A stretch of 64,000 nucleotides of DNA from NCBI RefSeq assembly GCF_024346755.1, contig NZ_AP024861.1, positions 558,001-622,000 on the forward strand. Direction: 5' to 3'. The notes under the pieces are model-generated. The model ran no database searches, was not told the origin of the DNA, and saw only the letters and a list, made by a program, of their open reading frames with translations. The DNA comes from Vibrio aerogenes (GTDB taxonomy: Bacteria > Pseudomonadota > Gammaproteobacteria > Enterobacterales > Vibrionaceae). Below, one piece after another: positions 56,173-64,000 of this stretch; within the stretch, counting starts at the first letter, position 1; each line of letters begins with the position of its first letter. Position numbers and translations under genes: made by a program.

Positions 56173-57447
56173 TTAATAATCATCACTGAAACAGATTTGA
56201 GGGGCGGTCGTACCGGGTTTCTGGCGATAGAGGTAGATTTGGTAATCGGGAGAATTGGGTTCTCCTTCGAGTAAATGAGCTCTTTTTGCTTGCCAGTACA
56301 TTCCATTTCCCTGATCTAAAACGGTCAGATTGTTTGTCACATCTGTTTTTGCGTTATGCCCATCGACCAGTGATGTGGAGCCAATATGTAGTTTTTGCTC
56401 TGTATAATCATATAAATAAGCTTTTTCATCACAAGCAAATGCCAGTGCCAGTCCTTTCGATGAAATAGATGGATAAGAACAGTGCTCAAGTTGTTCTCCC
56501 TGATCGTCCTGACTGATAATCTCTCTTTGCAGAGTCTGCAGATTTACCCGGTTAATTTTATCAAATGCCTGAATATATGTAGCGAATTGACCATCAATAC
56601 TGATTGCAGGCATAGTCGCCTGAATCCATTTATTTGACTCAGGATCGACAGAGATAAGACGGCTTTTACCTGTCGTGCGGTCATACAGATAGATTGGCGC
56701 TCCGTTTTTATTGCTATTGATATGGTTAGCATCAACATCGGCATGGGTTTGATAAATCAGATAGCGGCCATCGCCTGAAATACGTCGTTGCCCAAAATAG
56801 TGGATTGTCATTGAAAAATCATCACCATGGATATCTTTGTTGATCCTTGTCCGGGTGTTTTTGGCGACATCCCAGAGATAAACCTGATACATCTTGGGTG
56901 AGGAATGTTCTAAAGTCTGGCCACTGTATCCGTAATAAACATATTGGCCATCTTCACTTACTTTAACACTGTAACCTGGGGCTTCAATATCGGGAATATT
57001 ACCATTGATGTCCCGGTTAATGAGTTTTGCGACACCGGTTTTAAGGTCGTATAAATATACCATTTCGTCGCGATATCCACTTTTTCTTAAAACTAAAAAG
57101 CGACCATTGGCTGTCATCGAGATAACCGCCATTTGTTTGAATTTATCTTCGTCCATACCTTTGGGAGCCGAAATTCGGGTAATGGAGCCATCTAATGTAT
57201 TTTTGACATAATGTCCCATTTTCCCATCACTATCATAATTGTGGTTATTTCCCACAAAGAATACGACATATTTCCCTGAATAGGTCGCGAGGCTATTTCT
57301 GACAGAAGCATTATGAAACTCCCCCAGAGCATTTGCTGAAGCACCGTAAAGTTCGTATTCTTTTTCAGCACCACTATCGGTTAAATCCATTCCCGCATAC
57401 GCATGCACACTTGCCAGAATCAGTGTCGATAAAAGTAGTCGTTTCAT
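56173..57447 (-). CDS. Secreted TolB-like beta-propeller protein, paralogue 3
   Basis: 424 residues, with the same signal peptide and C-terminus. Its first half resembles paralogue 1 (RKSGYRDEM, YLYDLKTGVAKLINRDINGN) while its second half resembles paralogue 2, suggesting exchange between copies. Blade strands include VSEDGQYVYYG, ISGDGRYLIYQ and ISIDGQFATYI. It lies directly after the EAL gene and its terminator. No recognised partner or enzymatic motif. Confidence 0.8.
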   Translation of the reverse strand: MKRLLLSTLILASVHAYAGMDLTDSGAEKEYELYGASANALGEFHNASVRNSLATYSGKYVVFFVGNNHNYDSDGKMGHYVKNTLDGSITRISAPKGMDEDKFKQMAVISMTANGRFLVLRKSGYRDEMVYLYDLKTGVAKLINRDINGNIPDIEAPGYSVKVSEDGQYVYYGYSGQTLEHSSPKMYQVYLWDVAKNTRTRINKDIHGDDFSMTIHYFGQRRISGDGRYLIYQTHADVDANHINSNKNGAPIYLYDRTTGKSRLISVDPESNKWIQATMPAISIDGQFATYIQAFDKINRVNLQTLQREIISQDDQGEQLEHCSYPSISSKGLALAFACDEKAYLYDYTEQKLHIGSTSLVDGHNAKTDVTNNLTVLDQGNGMYWQAKRAHLLEGEPNSPDYQIYLYRQKPGTTAPQICFSDDY

Positions 57448-57579
57448 TCGTTGTTCCTTTTTGGAAGATATACCGAATAAAACAGGCGACGCAGTGAGTG
57501 AATGATTAAATAGGATTTCAGTATATTATTTCGATGAATAATATATTTGGTCAATAGTTATTGTGTTTTGTGTAAATAA

Positions 57580-57610
57580 AAAGCAGATGACCAGTGAGAT
57601 CATCTGCTTT
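57580..57610 (-). terminator. Terminator after the EAL-domain gene
   Basis: Third copy of the AAAGCAGATGA / TCATCTGCTTT hairpin. It closes the fliM-to-EAL export operon and is probably the ancestor of the copies carried with the duplicated propeller genes. Confidence 0.88.
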
Positions 57611-57658
57611 GTTTGGATATTTAAATGTTTGCTTTGAAGCGATTCAGTTTCTGAAATG

Positions 57659-58486
57659 TTACGACCAGAAGTCTTCTTTCTTCTTCTCGTAAGACTGGAA
57701 TGATAAGGGGGTTGGCAGGTCGGTGAGGTAGCCAAAATAGAAAGTGGCACCTAACAGTTTGTACTGATTTAACTCTGCCTGACTGGCGACTCTGCCTGCC
57801 ACCCATTTGGTTTTTTGCTGGCGCAGAAAACGCATGATGGGCAAGAATGCACTGCGGTCTTCTTTTGTTGCCATAGGGACCGAGATTTTTAACAAATTGG
57901 GCTTCAGGGCCGGTACATACTCAAGATTGGTTGATGGATCGTTAATCTCGACCCAGAACGGGAACGGATTATCTTCATCCTTACCCCGGATAATCTGCAC
58001 CAGCATCTCTGCATCTTCTTTTGACACCTTCGAGCAGTCCAGCTGAAGCGACAAGATCACGTGCAAAAAGATTTTTTTATGGAAGCGTGCGACCTGTTCC
58101 AGCATGGTTTTGCCGGGCCCCCACAACAGTGCTTCTGCCCGGATAGGCACAACGACACTGTTGATCAAATCCGGATGGAAGGTTTCTGTCTGAAACTGAG
58201 CCTGACGCAGGGCAATAATCAGACTGAATAAGTCCAGACAATAAGAAAATTCTTCCGACAGATCATAGTTGTAGACGTTATTCTCATCTTCGGATCCATA
58301 GCGAATCGTCAGATGTTGATATTCAATATCGTCGTCAAAAATGTCCCTGATCGGCTGACGGGCGTGTTGAATTTCATTATTCAGAAAAGCATCAAAGATC
58401 AACTGATCATCCTCAGTGACGATTTGCTCTTCTATCTGTTTACGCAAAAAGCGATATAGCGATTGATTCGAAGTGAGATTAGCCAA
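57659..58486 (-). CDS. Degenerate EAL-domain protein coupled to flhA
   Basis: 275 residues from a TTG start that overlaps the flhA stop by 8 nt, with AGGAAA just before it. The EAL tripeptide is at residues 118-120 (RAEALLWGPG). WVEIND (E180) and a lysine in LLKIS (K200) align with family positions. However, the DDFG pair is missing, VAEGVE is VAGRVA (229-234) and the QGY glutamine is Phe. It should not hydrolyse cyclic di-GMP and may bind it or a protein partner, as the EAL-like YdiV does. I recall an EAL protein in the V. parahaemolyticus lateral locus but cannot confirm orthology. Confidence 0.75.
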   Translation of the reverse strand: MANLTSNQSLYRFLRKQIEEQIVTEDDQLIFDAFLNNEIQHARQPIRDIFDDDIEYQHLTIRYGSEDENNVYNYDLSEEFSYCLDLFSLIIALRQAQFQTETFHPDLINSVVVPIRAEALLWGPGKTMLEQVARFHKKIFLHVILSLQLDCSKVSKEDAEMLVQIIRGKDEDNPFPFWVEINDPSTNLEYVPALKPNLLKISVPMATKEDRSAFLPIMRFLRQQKTKWVAGRVASQAELNQYKLLGATFYFGYLTDLPTPLSFQSYEKKKEDFWS

Positions 58487-60572
58487 GGTTTCCTACCACA
58501 TTTATCTGTTTATTTTCGGGAATTTCGTTATATGACAATACCGCCAGTCCTTGCGAGAAAGTCCTCGCATAACGGGCAAGCAACGGCCTGAGCTGCGGCA
58601 TGACCAACAAAATCGGTGCCAGTCCCTGTTGCTTTAATTGTTGCTTAATCAGTGGCAGATTTTGCTGAAACTGGTTGAGAATATTAGGCTCAACCGGGAA
58701 ACTGTCAAGCAGCACACTACCACTTGCCTGGGCTTGTTGCAGTGAGGTAAGTAGCATTTGTTCTAATTCATCGGACAGCGTATAAACAGGAATTTCCTGT
58801 TTTTGGCCGGAGATCATATTCACCAGGGTACGTTTGAGTGCGCAGCGAATATCAGCCGCCAGTAAAATCGGATCTTTGGTATTTTCAGAAGATTCAAGCA
58901 TGGTATTGGCAATGGTGCGGATATCTTTTAGTGGCACCTGATCCAGCAATAACTGACGGAAGACTTTCAGTTGCTGGGCCGGTCTGAGGGCTGCATCCAG
59001 TGCTTCTGCCAGTTTGGGTGCCTGAGCCGCCAGCCGCTGCTGCATTTCATTGACATCATCATGATTAAACAATTCAGACAAATGGGTTTTCATGACTTTA
59101 CTGATATGTGTCGCGACAACGGTTGAGTCGTCCACGACCTGATAACCCATGTTGAGTGCTCTGGCCTTCTGATCGTGCTCGATCCAAACGGCCGGGAGCT
59201 GATAAGCGGGATCACTGCCAAGAATCCCGTCAATTTCTCCATAGGTTTCACCCACCGCAATCGCCATCAGGCGATCGGGTTCAATCGTCCCCTGTTCAAC
59301 AATTTCTCCATTGAGTGAAATCGTATATTGATTGGGCTTCAGGCTGAGATTATCGCGGATCCTCACTTCCGGCAGCAAAAAGCCTGCCTGCTCTGAGAGA
59401 TTTTTCCGGACACCCCGGATCCGTTGTGTCAGTGGTGCGCCCTGATCTTTGTTGACGAGGTGCACCAGCCGGTAGCCTAATGCCAGTGATAAGGTGTGCA
59501 CGTGAGGAATATCATCCCATGACAGCGCCGCTTCGGGTTCCTGCTGCATGGCCTGTGAAATCGCTTCGACTTCATCGAGCTGTTCATCGTGTTGCGGGTG
59601 CTTGAGCTGGCGCCATCCGGCAAAGGCCAGTACGGCAGCAAAAGTGAAAAATGCCAGATGCGGCATTCCCGGAACCATGCCAATGATCAACATGATACCT
59701 GCAACGGTAAACAGGGTTGCCGGGGTTGCCAGCAATTGTCGTTGCATGGTTTCCGCCATGTCATTGTCACTGTCGTTGATCCGGGTGACGATGATGGCCG
59801 CTGCGGTTGCCAGTAACAGCGATGGAATCTGGGCGACCAGACCATCACCGATGGTCAGCAACGCATAGGTTTTAAAGGCTTCTGAAGCAGGCAGACCATA
59901 TTGGAATACGCCGATACTGACCCCGCCGATGATGTTGATGAACAGGATCATCAGACCGGCAACTGCGTCTCCCCGGACAAATTTAGAGGCACCATCCATC
60001 GAGCCGTGGAAATCTGCTTCGTTGGCAACTTCGCGACGGCGCTGGCGGGCGGTTTCCTGATCGATTAATCCGGCATTCAAATCCGCATCGATAGCCATCT
60101 GTTTGCCGGGCAGGGCGTCCAGCGTAAAGCGGGCCGAGACCTCAGAGATCCGCTCGCCACCTTTGGTAATCACGACGAAGTTGATGATCATCAGAATGAT
60201 GAAGACCACCATCCCGACAACATAGTTACCGCCGATGACGACTTCACCAAAAGCCTGAATCACTTTACCGGCCGCATCCCCGCCATTGTGACCTTCTAAA
60301 AGTACAATCCGGGTGGAGGCGACGTTCAGGGTCAGACGCAGCAGAGTGGCAATCAGCAAAATGGTCGGGAAGACCGAGAAATCAAGCGGTCTTTTCGCGG
60401 TCGTACTGACCAGCAAGACCAGGATTGCTAACACAATGTTGAAGGTGAATAACGCATCCAGCAGCAATGGTGGCAGAGGCAGAATCACCATGGCTAACAC
60501 CATCAACAAGACGACAGGAATACCCAGATATCCCTTTTTCGAGTTTTGCAGATGTTTTAACTGGTTAAGCAT
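58479..60572 (-). CDS. flhA: Flagellar export gate protein FlhA
   Basis: 697 residues. Eight N-terminal TM segments include the FHIPEP signature region (RLTLNVASTRIVLLEG, GDAVAGLMILFINIIGG). The large cytoplasmic domain from about residue 350 forms the nonameric ring that docks chaperone-substrate complexes. It is the penultimate gene of the fliMNPQR-flhBA-EAL operon, 29 nt after flhB. Confidence 0.96.
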   Translation of the reverse strand: MLNQLKHLQNSKKGYLGIPVVLLMVLAMVILPLPPLLLDALFTFNIVLAILVLLVSTTAKRPLDFSVFPTILLIATLLRLTLNVASTRIVLLEGHNGGDAAGKVIQAFGEVVIGGNYVVGMVVFIILMIINFVVITKGGERISEVSARFTLDALPGKQMAIDADLNAGLIDQETARQRRREVANEADFHGSMDGASKFVRGDAVAGLMILFINIIGGVSIGVFQYGLPASEAFKTYALLTIGDGLVAQIPSLLLATAAAIIVTRINDSDNDMAETMQRQLLATPATLFTVAGIMLIIGMVPGMPHLAFFTFAAVLAFAGWRQLKHPQHDEQLDEVEAISQAMQQEPEAALSWDDIPHVHTLSLALGYRLVHLVNKDQGAPLTQRIRGVRKNLSEQAGFLLPEVRIRDNLSLKPNQYTISLNGEIVEQGTIEPDRLMAIAVGETYGEIDGILGSDPAYQLPAVWIEHDQKARALNMGYQVVDDSTVVATHISKVMKTHLSELFNHDDVNEMQQRLAAQAPKLAEALDAALRPAQQLKVFRQLLLDQVPLKDIRTIANTMLESSENTKDPILLAADIRCALKRTLVNMISGQKQEIPVYTLSDELEQMLLTSLQQAQASGSVLLDSFPVEPNILNQFQQNLPLIKQQLKQQGLAPILLVMPQLRPLLARYARTFSQGLAVLSYNEIPENKQINVVGNLG

Positions 60573-60601
60573 GCTTACAGGTCCTTGATTTTATGACGTT
60601 A

Positions 60602-61729
60602 TTAGTGTTTTAAATTGTCTGGAATGGAAAAATGAGGCAATGGCAGTGGCTTGTCGCCCTGTCCACTGCGGAATGCTTTCAGCTGCAACACATAAGTCAG
60701 AATGTGCGCAACCGCCACATAAAGCTGGTTAGGAATCGCCTGCTCAATGGCGGTGGTGTAATAAACAGAACGTGTTAATGGCGGTGAGTGAATGATCTCA
60801 ACCCGGTTATCTCTGGCAACACGCTGAATGTGCATCGCAGTTTCATCAACACCTTTGGCGACAACAAACGGCGCTTCGGAAATCTCCGGATCATATTTGA
60901 TCGCGACTGCATAGTGAGTCGGGTTGACGATCACCACATCGGCTTCCGGCACCATTTTGTCGATTTTACGCCGGGCAAACTGTTGCTGAATCTGCCGGAT
61001 CCGCTGTTTTACTTCCGGGCGGCCTTCATTATTTTTGTACTCTTCCTTCAGCTCCTGCTTGGTCATTTTCAGACCTTTCATGTGCTCCCAGTTTTGGTAA
61101 GGGATATCAATCACACCGAAAACCAGCAAAGCAAAGCCCATCAGCAGTAATCCTTCAAACAGAATATTCATGATCAGGGTGACGCCCTGATCAAGCGGCA
61201 GGCGCTGAAGGCCAATTAAAGGCTGCAAGTGATTATCAAGATAGATATACAGGACCCCGAAGATCACACTGACTTTCAGTGACGATTTCAGTAGCTCAAC
61301 GGCGGAGCGGGATGAAAAAATTCGTTTGACACCGCTGATTGGGTTGAGTTTACTCATTTTGGGCAACAGGGAAGCCGGACGAAACAACCAGCCGCCGAGT
61401 ACCATCGTACTGGCGACGGTGACGATGATAATCACAATAAACATCGGCAGCATCATTTCAATAATAATGCCCAGACTGTTGCCCAGATGCTCAATCATTT
61501 GCTGTGGGTTACTCAGGTCATTTTTGGTCAGTGACATATTGAAACGGAACACGCCACTGATAGATTCCCAAATCGCCGGAAGCTGACTGTAAAAGTAAAT
61601 CGCCACCGCCATGAATATTGTGGCCGTGGTGAACTCTTTTGCCCTCGGAATCTGACCTTCCTGACGGGCTTTTTTTATCTTCTGGGGCGAAGCCTTCTCA
61701 GTTTTATCCTGACTGGATTGATCGCTCAT
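60602..61729 (-). CDS. flhB: Flagellar export switch protein FlhB
   Basis: 375 residues. It has an N-terminal amphipathic KTEKASPQKIKKARQEGQIPRAKE segment (KASPQKIKKARQEGQ as core), four TM helices and the autocleavage motif NPTH in VIVNPTHYAVAIKYD. Cleavage there switches export from hook to filament proteins together with FliK. Its ATG overlaps the fliR stop (ATGA). Confidence 0.97.
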   Translation of the reverse strand: MSDQSSQDKTEKASPQKIKKARQEGQIPRAKEFTTATIFMAVAIYFYSQLPAIWESISGVFRFNMSLTKNDLSNPQQMIEHLGNSLGIIIEMMLPMFIVIIIVTVASTMVLGGWLFRPASLLPKMSKLNPISGVKRIFSSRSAVELLKSSLKVSVIFGVLYIYLDNHLQPLIGLQRLPLDQGVTLIMNILFEGLLLMGFALLVFGVIDIPYQNWEHMKGLKMTKQELKEEYKNNEGRPEVKQRIRQIQQQFARRKIDKMVPEADVVIVNPTHYAVAIKYDPEISEAPFVVAKGVDETAMHIQRVARDNRVEIIHSPPLTRSVYYTTAIEQAIPNQLYVAVAHILTYVLQLKAFRSGQGDKPLPLPHFSIPDNLKH

Positions 61730-62502
61730 GTTCCCCCCAGCATTAAACGATCCATATACCGGAGGGTATCGTGGACCAGTGCCATGTAACGGCCGGGTAC
61801 ACCGGAGACTGAAATCAGCACACTGAACAGACCCAGTAACATGGTCATCGGAAAGCCGAGCGCATAAACGTTCAGGCTTGGTGCTGCCCGGTTCATGACC
61901 CCAAAGCTGATATTTGCCAGTAACATGGAAACAATCGCTGGCAGCGCCAGGGCGAGGGCAGAAGTAAACATCCAGCCAAACACCGAGATCACACCTTTCA
62001 AAGATAAGACGGTAATCCCTGAACCGACCGGCCAGACGTGAAAGCTTTGAATCAGGATATCGATGATCAGCAGATGCCCTTCGAGTGCCAGAAACAGCAA
62101 CGTACTGAATACGGCAAACAGACGTCCGAGTACCGCAACGGACTGGCCGTTGATCGGATCATTCATCATCGCCATACCCAAACCCATTTGTAGTGACAGG
62201 ATCTGGCCCAGCATGGTGAAAATGCCAAAAAGCATATGCAGGATCAACCCAAACATGATGCCCCATATCGCCTGCTCAAATGCCAGAAACAGCGAGGTCA
62301 TCGACATCAGATCGACGGCTGGCATCGGTGGCATCAGCGGGGCTGTCATGGTCACAATCGACAAAACCAGCAGTGAACGCACCCAGACCGGAATCATACT
62401 GTTGCCAAAGAAAGGCATCGACAAAAAAGCCGCACCCAGCCGGAAAAAAGGCCACCAGAGTTGCCCGAGCAGGCTGGAAATCTGTGCGAACGTGATTTCC
62501 AT
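61726..62502 (-). CDS. fliR: Flagellar export protein FliR
   Basis: A 258-residue hydrophobic protein with about six membrane segments, starting MEITFAQISSLLGQLWWPF, with ALPAIVSMLLANISFGVMNRAAP as a family signature. It forms the export gate with FliP and FliQ. It shares one base with the fliQ stop. Confidence 0.95.
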   Translation of the reverse strand: MEITFAQISSLLGQLWWPFFRLGAAFLSMPFFGNSMIPVWVRSLLVLSIVTMTAPLMPPMPAVDLMSMTSLFLAFEQAIWGIMFGLILHMLFGIFTMLGQILSLQMGLGMAMMNDPINGQSVAVLGRLFAVFSTLLFLALEGHLLIIDILIQSFHVWPVGSGITVLSLKGVISVFGWMFTSALALALPAIVSMLLANISFGVMNRAAPSLNVYALGFPMTMLLGLFSVLISVSGVPGRYMALVHDTLRYMDRLMLGGT

Positions 62503-62771
62503 CAGCCAATCATTCCCGGAATGTTGTGAAACAGATAATTGAACAGATCCATGATTTTTTGCAACATCCAGTGACCGGCAAAAATGACCATTAGCAGAGT
62601 GACCATCAGGCGGGGAAGAAAGCTGAGCGTTTGTTCATTGATTTGAGTGGCTGCCTGAAAAATTGCAATACCCAGACCAACAATCAGCCCGGGTACGACC
62701 AGCACACCTACCATCGTAATGACTGTCCAGACTGCATTTGATATCAGGGTAACCGTTAATTCAGGTGTCAT
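62502..62771 (-). CDS. fliQ: Flagellar export protein FliQ
   Basis: 89 residues with two TM helices: MVGVLVVPGLIVGLGIAIFQAATQINEQTLSFLP is the family pattern (core LIVGLGIAIFQAATQINEQT). It is part of the FliPQR gate. It lies 16 nt after fliP. Confidence 0.96.
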   Translation of the reverse strand: MTPELTVTLISNAVWTVITMVGVLVVPGLIVGLGIAIFQAATQINEQTLSFLPRLMVTLLMVIFAGHWMLQKIMDLFNYLFHNIPGMIG

Positions 62772-62787
62772 AAGTAACCTCGCGGAC

Positions 62788-63543
62788 TTATCCGAAACTG
62801 GCCGATAATGTACCGACTGTCATTGCCCATCCGTCAACCAGAACAAATACCACCAGTTTGAAAGGCAGTGAGATAATTAAAGGAGACAACATCATCATCC
62901 CCATCGCCATTAGCACGCTGGCGACAACCAAATCAATAATCAGAAACGGAATAAACAGCATGAATCCGATTTGAAAAGCGGTTTTCAGTTCGCTAATTAC
63001 GAAAGCCGGCAGGATCACAGCAAAAGAGATATCTTCAGCCTTTTGATCAAGCGGTTCATTAGCGATTCGTAACATCTGCTCCAGTGCATTTTTCTGCGTC
63101 TGGGCCAGCATAAAGTGACGAACCGGCTTTTCTGCCGTTTTAAATGCCTGTATCAGTGTGATATTACCCTCATCGTAAGGTTTGAAGGCGTGCTGATAAA
63201 TATCAGACCAGACAGGACGCATAATCAGAATTGTTAACGCCAGCGCGATGCCGGCCAGTACCCGGTTTGGCGGTGTTTGCTGTAATCCCAGCGCCTGCCT
63301 GAGAATCGCCAGCACGACAATAATCCGGGTAAAACTGGTTGCCATCAAAATAAAGGCAGGCAAAAAACTTAATGCCGTCATTAACAACAATATTTGCAGT
63401 TTAACGCTGTATTCCTGTTGATGTTCACCATCAGAAACAGTGAAAAGTGTCAGGCCGTTATCCGCTGCAAATGAAGAATGCGCCATCAAAAGCAGCGCAA
63501 TTCCCACAATCCAGTACCACAAAAAAGGACGTTGTTTTTCCAT
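62788..63543 (-). CDS. fliP: Flagellar export protein FliP
   Basis: 251 residues. A cleavable signal peptide (WIVGIALLLMAHSSFA) precedes the TM core, with FTRIIVVLAILRQALGLQQTPPN and the C-terminal SLPFKLVVFVLVDGW signature. It forms the pentameric entrance of the export channel. It follows fliN by 15 nt, with no fliO between. Confidence 0.96.
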   Translation of the reverse strand: MEKQRPFLWYWIVGIALLLMAHSSFAADNGLTLFTVSDGEHQQEYSVKLQILLLMTALSFLPAFILMATSFTRIIVVLAILRQALGLQQTPPNRVLAGIALALTILIMRPVWSDIYQHAFKPYDEGNITLIQAFKTAEKPVRHFMLAQTQKNALEQMLRIANEPLDQKAEDISFAVILPAFVISELKTAFQIGFMLFIPFLIIDLVVASVLMAMGMMMLSPLIISLPFKLVVFVLVDGWAMTVGTLSASFG

Positions 63544-63558
63544 TGCCTTTTAAGTCCG

Positions 63559-63945
63559 TTATGATTCAACCGATGACAATGCGGTATCGATGACATCAAT
63601 CAGGCGCAGTCCGTATTTGTCGTTGACGACAACGACTTCTGCGTGACCTAATAATGAACCGTTCACTTTGACATCCAGTGGTTCACCATTCATTTTATCC
63701 AGTTCGATCACTGAGCCTTCACCCGCTTTCATCAGATCACCGAGTGAAAGCTCTTTACTGGCGACTTCAAGCGTGACGGTCACCGGAATATTTTTGAAAA
63801 AATTTAAATCATGTCCGGCGTGTTGTACCGGTTCTGCTGCTGTTTCAGCAGTATCGAAGTCTTCAAGCTGAAAGTCGTCGAAATTAATGTCTTCGCCATC
63901 AATCGTTGTTTTTTCTGTTCCATCACTCATGATTGTGTCAGTCAT
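63559..63945 (-). CDS. fliN: Flagellar motor switch protein FliN
   Basis: 128 residues. An acidic N-terminal region (DGEDINFDDFQLEDFD) is followed by the SpoA domain: VTVTLEVASKELSLGDLMKAGEGSVIELDK (core LSLGDLMKAGEGSVIELD) and NGSLLGHAEVVVVNDKYGLRL. It builds the C ring with FliM and FliG and helps dock substrates. Its ATG overlaps the fliM stop (ATGA). Confidence 0.96.
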   Translation of the reverse strand: MTDTIMSDGTEKTTIDGEDINFDDFQLEDFDTAETAAEPVQHAGHDLNFFKNIPVTVTLEVASKELSLGDLMKAGEGSVIELDKMNGEPLDVKVNGSLLGHAEVVVVNDKYGLRLIDVIDTALSSVES

Positions 63946-64000
63946 CTTTGGGACTCCTTAGTTGCATTTAAAGTTAAAACGAGTTGCCCTTCCTGCTCAA
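63942..64000 (-). CDS. fliM: FliM, C-terminal fragment
   Basis: The minus-strand frame entering from the right edge encodes EQEGQLVLTLNATKESQR and stops at 63942-63944, overlapping the fliN start. Position before fliN in a fliMNPQR-flhBA operon identifies it as fliM; the 18 visible residues alone would not. Confidence 0.75.
   Translation of the reverse strand, partial: EQEGQLVLTLNATKESQR

Overview
The window is a Vibrionaceae chromosome segment, most likely a Vibrio. The evidence is gene order (lptD-surA-pdxA-rsmA-apaG-apaH facing folA, mutY/yggX/mltC facing trmB, ispB facing rplU-rpmA-obgE, argR facing mdh), protein character, and Phe/Thr/Asn tRNA arrays. I could run no database search, so names rest on recognised motifs, length and synteny, and the species is left open.

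Layout. (1) 1-2990: the 3' end of a yhdP-like gene, a nitrilase-family amidase, tldD and rraB. (2) 3115-8274: a lone GH2-type sugar-binding-domain protein, a 9-bp tandem repeat, then a leftward TAXI binding protein / fused TRAP permease / UspA operon. (3) 8612-15739: argR, mdh, ispB, rplU-rpmA-obgE, a split ThrE-type exporter (yjjP-yjjB) and folA. (4) 15829-23545: apaH-apaG-rsmA-pdxA-surA-lptD on the minus strand and djlA on the plus strand. (5) 23655-24816: nine tRNA genes in two arrays, each with a recognisable promoter and terminator. (6) 24923-31733: mltC, yggX, mutY, trmB, glsA, hemW, rdgB. (7) 32014 to the right edge: a large flagellar locus.

The flagellar locus has the gene order of a lateral (Laf) system, not a polar one. 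flgN-flgM-flgA diverge from flgBCDEFGHIJKL. On the minus strand lie a single flagellin (lafA) and then fliD-fliS-fliT-fliK-fliL-fliA-motA-motB. The export operon fliM-fliN-fliP-fliQ-fliR-flhB-flhA follows, with fliM cut by the window edge. It has its own sigma-28, anti-sigma factor and stator pair. Candidate sigma-54 sites lie before flgB and fliD, and a weaker sigma-28 candidate lies before lafA. FlgJ has no muramidase domain, and no fliO lies between fliN and fliP. It adjoins ordinary housekeeping genes (hemW-rdgB).

The least explained content sits inside this locus. Three tandem near-identical-ended secreted beta-propeller genes (53223-57447) lie between lafA and the export operon. A catalytically eroded EAL-domain gene is translationally coupled to flhA. 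A flagellin-like protein of unknown role follows flgL. A HAD phosphatase and a small membrane protein are also present. Two copies of a MITE-like element lie near and inside the locus, one carrying a nested inverted repeat. A family of short hairpin repeats containing TGGGTATA is scattered between genes.
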